Source: Gloeocapsa sp. DLM2.Bin57
GTDB lineage: Bacteria > Cyanobacteriota > Cyanobacteriia > Cyanobacteriales > Gloeocapsaceae
DNA: 37,724 nt
Assembly (NCBI GenBank): GCA_007693955.1
Contig: RECR01000105.1
Span: forward strand, 1 to 37,724
Reading direction: 5' to 3'
Shown: positions 31,873 to 37,724 of the stretch, in pieces
How the letters are laid out: each line of letters begins with the position of its first letter
How positions within the stretch are numbered: position 1 is the first letter of the stretch
Position numbers and translations under genes: made by a program
The notes under the pieces: model-generated
Databases searched by the model: none
What the model was told of the DNA's origin: nothing
The model's input: only the letters and a program-made list of their open reading frames with translations

Positions 31873-34206
31873 TTATTTAACTTGTCCTAACATTTTTTTG
31901 ACTAACCAAGAATTATGATAATATTTAACCCAAATATCTATGGCGGTTTTTAAATCAATTTCTAAATCGCGGTTATTAATATCAGTGATCATCTTATACA
32001 TTAACTCAAACTCGATTCGAGCTTCTTTTTCCAGTATAATTAACTCAGCATTGCTACTCTGGGTAAAATTGGTTATTTCTCTGAGACCAACTTTACCGTT
32101 AATAGCGGGTTGACGGCGATCGCGTATTAAAATAAACTGTAAATGAGGATGATTAACTAATAATTGATTAAAATTTTTCATCCGTGGGGTAAAACGACTC
32201 CCGTTTTCGTTTAGAAAAGCTAGTACATTTTCTTGTTTACCATGACTGATTACTAGGTTTTCGGGGATAACTAGTTTTCTTAATCTTAAAACTGTTATTT
32301 TACCAGAATACCGTTTTAAAAATGCTGTTGCTATTTGCCTTAATTTACCAATCTCATCACTATCATCGATAATTTTAATATTATTATAGTCTTGAGACAG
32401 TATTTCCTTCTCTGTTTCCCAATAATTTAATAAGATATGATCTTCAGTTTTGTTAATCAGAGGTATGGTTTCTGGGATAGTTACTACTGCTTCCGTATCT
32501 AATAATTGCGCTAACTGTAATTTTATTTGGTGTAACTCTGTTTCTAGCTGGTTTAGTCTTTCTTCATAAGTTTTGATTGGTTTAAAATCTAATTGTGTTT
32601 GATTGTTTTGAGGTAATGTGATACCATGGACTCGATAACGGTAATAATCTGCTGCTCTATTAATAGTCTTTCTGATAGAATTTTGCTGTAAAATATCTTG
32701 AATATCTTCAGTAGTAAATATTTCAGTTAAAGTTATTCCAGTAGATGCTAATTTAATCTTTAAAATTTGCTGGAGTTGTTCTGGGTTAATAGGGGATAAA
32801 TTAATGATAGACTGAGATATTCTGTCAATCACGGAAGGATCAAAAAATTCTTGAAAATGTGACCAGCGATCGGGAAATAAATTAAGGATAATTAAACTAT
32901 TGGGGACATGAGTACAAATATCTTTAATCGCTTCACCAAAACTGAGTAAAATTTCCTGATTATAGGGGAGACTAAGAGATTCTAGTTGATCAAAAACAAT
33001 AATTAAAGGTTCATCTAATAAGGAAAGTTTTCCCAACACAGAAATAGCTTCTAAAGCGAAGTTTTCCTGACTTAATTCTTGTGACCATTTGTCTAATCCT
33101 AAACGTTTTAATTCTGCATCCTTTAATTCATCAGCAGCTAACCAACGGGTTACTAAGATTTTATAGTTTTTATCTACGTAGCTACAATATTTAACGATTC
33201 CTTTAATGATATTTAGAGAATAACCACTACCTCCATGTTTTTTACTCCACCAATTTGTCAAATATTTTTCTATTTTGGGGAAGTTTTTTCTTTTGTCATA
33301 AATGCTAAATGGATCAGCTTCTAACTCTGTTAACAAATTGAGCTTAGTTGGAGTTGTGCAATGTTTTTCTAAGCGCATAAAGTTAACAAAAGTTTTGGCT
33401 AAAAAATATTCTAGTTGTGAGTAATTAGTCTTAGGAACTGGTTCAACTAAAGACTCTAATATACGCGTATAAATATGAAATAAAATCGACTTAGCATTAT
33501 TGGGTTGACGTATAAATAAGAGACGATTAGTTGCTAAAGTTTTTTGGGCTAATCGCATAATTAAATGAGTTTTACCCGAACCTGGTTCACCAATAATGAT
33601 AGCACCTTTACTCTGATGATTTGGCTCTAATTTAATATCTGTTAAAATAGAAGTTAGGGTGTTAAACTCTTCTTGATAGATTTGAGAATAATCAGGGTGT
33701 TGTTGAAAGGGTGTATCAACGCGATTACTACTAAAAGGATTGAGAGTATTTTGAAACATTTTTTCTCTAATTTTCTGATATAGTTGATAGGTGAATTGGG
33801 CATCATATTTAGCTGAATGAGCCAGATTAAGATTAAATACTCGACCGTTAACTCTTAAATCTAAATACTGACTCAAGTATTGTAGGGAGTAGCTATCAAG
33901 TCTTGGAAAATATCTCTTAGCTAGTTGATAAGTACAATCTGTTTTGACCTTGGGAAAAGATTGACCGACTTGTTTAAAACTCTGGGATAGTATTTGTAGA
34001 TCGTGTTGAGCGGAATGAAAAACTAATAAGTGATTAGGGATAATTTCCTTGATATCCTCCACAATCTCGGCAATTGATTTAACTCCAAAGGTAGATTTAT
34101 TATAAGCTTCATAAATCAAGCGACCATTTTTATTTATGATCGCGATTTCATTTATTTCCTGTTTACCTTCGGTATCAATGACTAAAAAGTTAGGAGACAA
34201 TAACAT
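31873..34206 (-). CDS. DEDDh exonuclease fused to a P-loop ATPase
   Basis: 777 residues, unlike any single family I can name. Residues 1-150 are a DnaQ-type 3'-5' exonuclease with all five catalytic residues: D11 and E13 (VIDTEG), D69 (HSAQHD), H130 and D135 (HSAKYDA). Residues about 175-540 are an AAA-like ATPase: Walker A GEPGSGKTH (206-214), Walker B LIIVFDQLES (401-410), and an RWLAADELKDAELKRLGL segment like those of ORC/Cdc6-like and BREX-type bacterial ATPases. A short coiled coil (about 550-582) leads to an unassigned C-terminal domain (about 600-777). There is no membrane segment. It could process nucleic acid ends in an ATP-dependent way. It starts 4 bp after a broken gene and 5 bp before the glycosyltransferase. 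Confidence 0.85.
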   Translation of the reverse strand: MLLSPNFLVIDTEGKQEINEIAIINKNGRLIYEAYNKSTFGVKSIAEIVEDIKEIIPNHLLVFHSAQHDLQILSQSFKQVGQSFPKVKTDCTYQLAKRYFPRLDSYSLQYLSQYLDLRVNGRVFNLNLAHSAKYDAQFTYQLYQKIREKMFQNTLNPFSSNRVDTPFQQHPDYSQIYQEEFNTLTSILTDIKLEPNHQSKGAIIIGEPGSGKTHLIMRLAQKTLATNRLLFIRQPNNAKSILFHIYTRILESLVEPVPKTNYSQLEYFLAKTFVNFMRLEKHCTTPTKLNLLTELEADPFSIYDKRKNFPKIEKYLTNWWSKKHGGSGYSLNIIKGIVKYCSYVDKNYKILVTRWLAADELKDAELKRLGLDKWSQELSQENFALEAISVLGKLSLLDEPLIIVFDQLESLSLPYNQEILLSFGEAIKDICTHVPNSLIILNLFPDRWSHFQEFFDPSVIDRISQSIINLSPINPEQLQQILKIKLASTGITLTEIFTTEDIQDILQQNSIRKTINRAADYYRYRVHGITLPQNNQTQLDFKPIKTYEERLNQLETELHQIKLQLAQLLDTEAVVTIPETIPLINKTEDHILLNYWETEKEILSQDYNNIKIIDDSDEIGKLRQIATAFLKRYSGKITVLRLRKLVIPENLVISHGKQENVLAFLNENGSRFTPRMKNFNQLLVNHPHLQFILIRDRRQPAINGKVGLREITNFTQSSNAELIILEKEARIEFELMYKMITDINNRDLEIDLKTAIDIWVKYYHNSWLVKKMLGQVK

Positions 34207-34210
34207 TAAT

Positions 34211-34600
34211 TCAGCGTTTAAATTTGAACATATAGCCTAAAAAACCTAGATTTAACAGTACAGAAGATAATAATAAGGAAGGTTCTGGTATAACATTACT
34301 AGGTTGTAATTCAATAATTTCGCCAACTCCTGTAGCAAAACCATTGTTAGCTATATAAATAGTATCATTTTCAGTTATTGCTAAACCAGTAGGAAATTGT
34401 AAACCTTGTATATTTATTCTTGTTTTCGTTCCATTGGTATCTATTCGCCAAAGATTACCTGTCAAATCTCCTGGAAGAACATTACTAGCATACTCTAAAG
34501 CATAAAGGTTACTATTACTATCAAAAGCGACGTCAATCAAATTAGTAATATAAATGCTATTATCAGGAGCGATGGTCATTCCTGTGGGCACAGATTGCAT
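34211..34600 (-). pseudogene. Remnant of a ScyD/ScyE-like PEP-CTERM beta-propeller gene
   Basis: 129 residues with NHL-type repeats (VPTGMTIAPDNSIYITN, LIDVAFDSNSNLYALEYASN, FPTGLAITENDTIYIANNG) and a C-terminal sorting signal, VIPEPS, then a hydrophobic helix and FKFKR. Family members are about three times longer, with a secretion signal that is missing here. The first repeat seems to jump from SIYITN straight into LIDVAFD, suggesting an internal deletion. Stop codons lie just upstream in the same frame. Without a signal peptide it could not reach the surface, so it is probably a decaying remnant. Confidence 0.7.
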
Positions 34601-34637
34601 CGGAAAGGGATTGGGTTAATTCTTTGGATAATTTGAA

Positions 34638-35453
34638 TTATCTTACCGTTTCTGCTTGTCCTAAAGGAGAGAAGCGTATCTCTATTCTCCTTCTAGAAGC
34701 GTCTGCTTGGCGACTAGGATTAGCAAATTCTCCCGAAGGTAGTAGTAATTGTGCTGCTGAATAAGCGCGGAATTGTATCCCTTGCAGACGTCCTTGTTGT
34801 TGCAATGCTTGTAATTCTTTGACTACTTCTAGAGCGCGCATTAAGCCTAAATCTGCGTTAGATCCTGGGTTTAATTGATTGGAGGGTTTGTCTCCTTGTG
34901 CGACTGCTTCTAGATTAGTATCTAGGTTACTATTACCTGCAACTGTTGCTTGTCCGTCGGTGTGTCCAATAATTTCTACAATATAAATATCTCTTTGTTG
35001 TGTAACTGCTTCGATACGCTCGACTAAATCCGTACGTATATATTCGCGCAAACCGTTAGATAATTCGGCGCTTCCTGAGTCGAACTGGAATTCTCCGGAG
35101 TTTTCAATGACGACTACTGGTGGTGCTAATTTAAGGGTTTCTATGTCTGTGTTTAATGTGTCTATTTGTGTATTGAGTCTCTCGGTTTGTCTTTCAAGTT
35201 GACTAGTGCGTCTTGCGGCGTTTTGTAATTCTCGATTTTTTGCTCTTAATTCTCTTTGTAAGTCTAAGACTTGTTCTTCTGTTTGAGTCAGACTTATTTC
35301 GGTTTCTTCTGCTGTAGATTTAAGAAAAAGAGATTTAAATAAGGCTAACAGCAAAAACAGACTAATAATCATAAAAGCATTAGACATTAAGTCCGTAAAA
35401 GAGGGCCAAATATTGAGGTTTTCTGCTTCTTGCTCTCTGTAGCGTTTACTCAT
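34638..35453 (-). CDS. OmpA/MotB-like motor partner (ZorB-like)
   Basis: 271 residues. The N-terminus NIWPSFTDLMSNAFMIISLF (14-33) has an aspartate (D21) just before the single membrane helix (about 24-44), placed like the proton-carrying Asp of MotB, ExbD and ZorB. A coiled coil follows (about 55-107), then a peptidoglycan-binding OmpA-like domain (about 113-265) with EFQFDSGSAEL, IIGHTDGQA and SRRRIEIRF. It overlaps the upstream channel gene by 8 bp, so the two proteins are made together. The architecture fits a proton-driven stator anchored to the wall. Confidence 0.85.
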   Translation of the reverse strand: MSKRYREQEAENLNIWPSFTDLMSNAFMIISLFLLLALFKSLFLKSTAEETEISLTQTEEQVLDLQRELRAKNRELQNAARRTSQLERQTERLNTQIDTLNTDIETLKLAPPVVVIENSGEFQFDSGSAELSNGLREYIRTDLVERIEAVTQQRDIYIVEIIGHTDGQATVAGNSNLDTNLEAVAQGDKPSNQLNPGSNADLGLMRALEVVKELQALQQQGRLQGIQFRAYSAAQLLLPSGEFANPSRQADASRRRIEIRFSPLGQAETVR

Positions 35454-36600
35454 AGTTTTTCTTGCTTTGTTGTAATTGCAATATCAGACCGTATTTTTCG
35501 TTGATGCTGCTCATTTCTTCGGTTAAGCTAATTATTTTTAAGATTGATTTCTGTAATAATTCTAATGTGTCTTCAATGGATTTGGTGGATTTGTTCAGGA
35601 TTAGTGCTGATTGAGAGAATTGATTCTGGGCGATCGCCAAATCACTTACCGCTGAAGAGAGTTTCTCAGAGAATCTACTTTTATCTAATATACTTACTGC
35701 TTGATTAAAAGTTCCTGTACTTTTAGCCATAGCTAGGGTAGATTGTTGCAATTCTTGATAAGCTTGTTCTGCTGCTGTAGTGATTTGTTGATTTTGAGCG
35801 ATCATTTTTTCTAGGGGTTGAGTGACGGAATTAGTCATCACTCTTTCTAGGGTTGTCCCAAATTGTTCGGAAAATATGTTCAGAAATAAACCAAATTCGC
35901 TGACTAGTTTTTCTACTCCCTCTTGTAAACTTTTACTAGAAGTATTGGGTATCGTTAACCAGTAAACGTTATCTAGATAATCTTCTAGAGAGTTTAATAA
36001 GGTTAATTTAGCTACGTTAGTATTCCACAAAAAATTAATCGTCGTCAGTATAGCGCTGCAAAATACAGCTACTAAACTACTAATAAAAGCGATACCCATA
36101 CCCTGTAGGGGTTTTTCTAATCCTTGAATTAGACTACTTACATCGGTTAAATCACTTTGAGTGAGGGTTTGACTTAAATTAGCTAAATTAATAGTTATCC
36201 CCAAAAAGGTTCCAAATAAGCCAAAAGAGAGTAATAAATTGGGTAAATTGCGGGTTAGATGGTCTATAGCTTCACATTGTAAAGGAATACCCAACAAGCG
36301 AAATCTTTCTTGACTATACGTACCATCTACTAAAGCAGTGGTGTTGATATCCTGTCTTTGTGCACTAGCGTTTTGTACTCTTTGTTCTAGATAATTAATA
36401 ATCAGAGGAGTTTTGCTTAGGGTTTCTCCTCGCAATAACTTGCGTAGTTTAGCAGCTAAAACAGTTAGGTGTCTATGGAGAGCAAAACGTAATAAAATAG
36501 CAATTATACTAGGGATAATTACTAAAAAAACAGTCAGCCATAAAAGATAGGGGGGTAACAAATTAAATCCCCTCATCACAGTTTCTAGGAATTCAAACAT
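35446..36600 (-). CDS. MotA/TolQ/ExbB-type proton channel with helical tail (ZorA-like)
   Basis: 384 residues. Membrane helices are at about 16-40, 119-140 and 166-188. The last two match the MotA/TolQ/ExbB pore: LLSFGLFGTFLGITINLANL, then LQGMGIAFISSLVAVFCSA. Residues about 200-384 are an unbroken amphipathic, Gln/Ser-rich helical tail, like the long intracellular tail of ZorA rather than the short ends of TolQ or ExbB. With the OmpA-like partner it should form a pentamer-dimer proton-driven motor. It starts 3 bp after phoH. Flagellar use is excluded by lineage; gliding or envelope roles remain possible. Confidence 0.85.
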   Translation of the reverse strand: MFEFLETVMRGFNLLPPYLLWLTVFLVIIPSIIAILLRFALHRHLTVLAAKLRKLLRGETLSKTPLIINYLEQRVQNASAQRQDINTTALVDGTYSQERFRLLGIPLQCEAIDHLTRNLPNLLLSFGLFGTFLGITINLANLSQTLTQSDLTDVSSLIQGLEKPLQGMGIAFISSLVAVFCSAILTTINFLWNTNVAKLTLLNSLEDYLDNVYWLTIPNTSSKSLQEGVEKLVSEFGLFLNIFSEQFGTTLERVMTNSVTQPLEKMIAQNQQITTAAEQAYQELQQSTLAMAKSTGTFNQAVSILDKSRFSEKLSSAVSDLAIAQNQFSQSALILNKSTKSIEDTLELLQKSILKIISLTEEMSSINEKYGLILQLQQSKKNYE

Positions 36601-36603
36601 AGT

Positions 36604-37563
36604 TTATAAATTAGGGTGTTGTTCATAAGCTGCTACTATTTTCTGTACTAGAGGGTTACGCACCACATCAGCTTGAGAAAAATGACAGAAAGCGATTCCT
36701 TCTACTGATTTGAGGATTTTTTCGGCTACTACCAATCCCGAGTCTTGATATTTAGGTAAGTCAATTTGGGTAATGTCTCCTGTAACTACCATACGAGAAT
36801 GGTTACCTAAACGAGTCAAAACCATTTTTAATTGAGCAGGGGTAGTATTTTGAGCTTCATCAACGATAATAAAAGCATTACTGAGGGTGCGTCCTCTCAT
36901 ATAAGCTAAAGGCGCTACCTCAATTTTACCCCGTTCCATCAAATCTGGTATTTTCGCGGGGTCTATGAATTCATAAAGAGCATCATAAAGGGGACGTAGA
37001 AAGGGGTCAACTTTTTGTTGTAAATCTCCTGGTAAAAAGCCCAGTTTTTCTCCCGCTTCTACCGCAGGTCGAGTCAGAATCAGGCGATCGCACTCTTCCT
37101 TTAATAAAGCTTGTACAGCGATTACCGCAGCTAAAAAGGTTTTACCAGTTCCGGCAGGACCAATGCAAAAAGTCAGATAATGTTTTTGAATAGCTTGGAG
37201 ATATTGATGTTGGCGAAAAGTTTTCGCTCTAATTACTTCACCTCGTCGAGTTTTAGCGATAACTTCAGCTTGGATAGCTTGATATTCTGTTTCTCTTCCC
37301 GTATCTAAAGCATGAAAAGCCGTTAATAAATCCGATTCATTGATTGATTGTCCTTCCTTCCAGGAGGATTCCAGAGAATTAATCACCTCAAGACATCTAG
37401 TCACCGCTTTAGGTTTACCCATCACTAGTAATTCTTGACCTCGTAAAACCACTTGAGCGCCGGTATGACGAGTAAGGAAGTAAAGATTTTCTTGTTGATT
37501 TCCAGCCAGGGCGATCGCCGCTTCTATACTAGGTAATTCTATTCTTTCGATCGATTCAGTCAT
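36604..37563 (-). CDS. phoH: PhoH-family ATPase
   Basis: 319 residues. An N-terminal KH-like region (about 25-75) precedes the ATPase domain with Walker A GPAGTGKTF (135-143), Walker B FIIVDEAQNTTPAQLKM, and the TRLGNHSRMVVTGD and IDLPKYQDSGL segments diagnostic of PhoH. Bacterial PhoH proteins are linked to RNA metabolism and ribosome maturation; in some bacteria they belong to the phosphate regulon. It starts the minus-strand block and ends 3 bp before the channel gene, so these genes may share a promoter. Confidence 0.95.
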   Translation of the reverse strand: MTESIERIELPSIEAAIALAGNQQENLYFLTRHTGAQVVLRGQELLVMGKPKAVTRCLEVINSLESSWKEGQSINESDLLTAFHALDTGRETEYQAIQAEVIAKTRRGEVIRAKTFRQHQYLQAIQKHYLTFCIGPAGTGKTFLAAVIAVQALLKEECDRLILTRPAVEAGEKLGFLPGDLQQKVDPFLRPLYDALYEFIDPAKIPDLMERGKIEVAPLAYMRGRTLSNAFIIVDEAQNTTPAQLKMVLTRLGNHSRMVVTGDITQIDLPKYQDSGLVVAEKILKSVEGIAFCHFSQADVVRNPLVQKIVAAYEQHPNL

Positions 37564-37676
37564 ATTTTTCCCAAAGTAGTTAAAATTCTAGCTTAACTTA
37601 AAATCTACGAAACCTAGAATAGAAAAGCAATTCAGACAAGTTCCCCAACTTTTTTCCAAAATTTTGCCCAAAAGGG

Positions 37677-37705
37677 TTGACAAAGCCTAAGAAAAGAGAT
37701 AGATT
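37677..37705 (+). promoter_or_regulatory. Promoter firing out of the right edge
   Basis: A perfect -35 TTGACA (37677-37682) is followed after 17 bp by TAGATT (37700-37705), the best consensus promoter seen in the window. It points rightwards, divergent from phoH, so the gene it serves lies beyond the window. Confidence 0.55.
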
Positions 37706-37724
37706 AGTAAATGCGCGGTTGAGG

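Noticed and set aside
35446-36600. TolQ/ExbB partner of the TonB-like protein at 19120-20088
   Set aside because: The long helical tail and the OmpA-like, not ExbD-like, partner fit a MotA/ZorA-type stator better than an ExbB.
1-37724. CRISPR array
   Set aside because: The tandem repeats present (1-56 and 17544-17571) have 7-8 bp units with no spacers; no regularly spaced 25-40 bp repeats are visible.

Overview
This window is cyanobacterial chromosome. The palindrome GCGATCGC (HIP1) recurs about 25 times, in genes and between them. Several products are found mainly or only in oxygenic phototrophs: GUN4, a DUF1815 protein, a PucC/BCD-family pigment carrier, a short three-domain S1 protein, a transaldolase with EF-hands and a HetZ-related protein. 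The DNA is AT-rich, roughly 38-40% G+C by eye. I cannot fix the genus; a unicellular or colonial lineage would fit. nifJ and hypE are present without nif structural or hydrogenase genes nearby, so neither proves nitrogen fixation.

Layout. 1-7.9 kb is core metabolism: icd; then rfaE2-like, gun4 and a TPR protein in line; a small cysteine-containing protein; a DUF1815 protein; a cysteine desulfurase converging on a HetZ-related regulator; dapB; and a membrane protein. 8-13.2 kb holds a CPA2-type antiporter with RCK domains, a tRNA-Arg(CCU) gene split by a 204-nt group I intron, three small conserved proteins and transaldolase. 13.4-17.4 kb has an FHA-linked class A penicillin-binding protein overlapping a PucC-like carrier, then a small membrane protein. 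17.4-18.24 kb is a graveyard of insertion sequences: IS200/IS605 tnpA remnants, a frameshifted IS630 fragment, heptanucleotide repeats and two similar hairpins. 18.2-20.1 kb has a membrane protein, an ArsR-type repressor and a TonB-like protein. 20.2-24.6 kb is a plus-strand run: DUF938 methyltransferase, lysS with a KTSC tail, hypE and an S1 protein.

24.6-27.25 kb shows a clear rearrangement. A C5-cytosine DNA methyltransferase lies between a 275-bp copy of the 3' end of a dihydroorotate-dehydrogenase-like gene and the intact gene. The two copies align without gaps and differ at about 10 positions. The intact gene is immediately downstream of nifJ, and the two look co-transcribed.

31-37.6 kb is a minus-strand block and the strongest candidate for an undescribed system. 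In transcription order it has phoH, a MotA/TolQ/ExbB-type channel with a long helical tail, a MotB/OmpA-type partner overlapping it by 8 bp, a broken ScyD/ScyE-like PEP-CTERM gene, a large protein joining a DEDDh exonuclease to a P-loop ATPase, and a putative glycosyltransferase. The motor pair resembles ZorA/ZorB of Zorya anti-phage systems. The exonuclease-ATPase could be a linked effector, but this is a hypothesis from domain architecture and proximity only.
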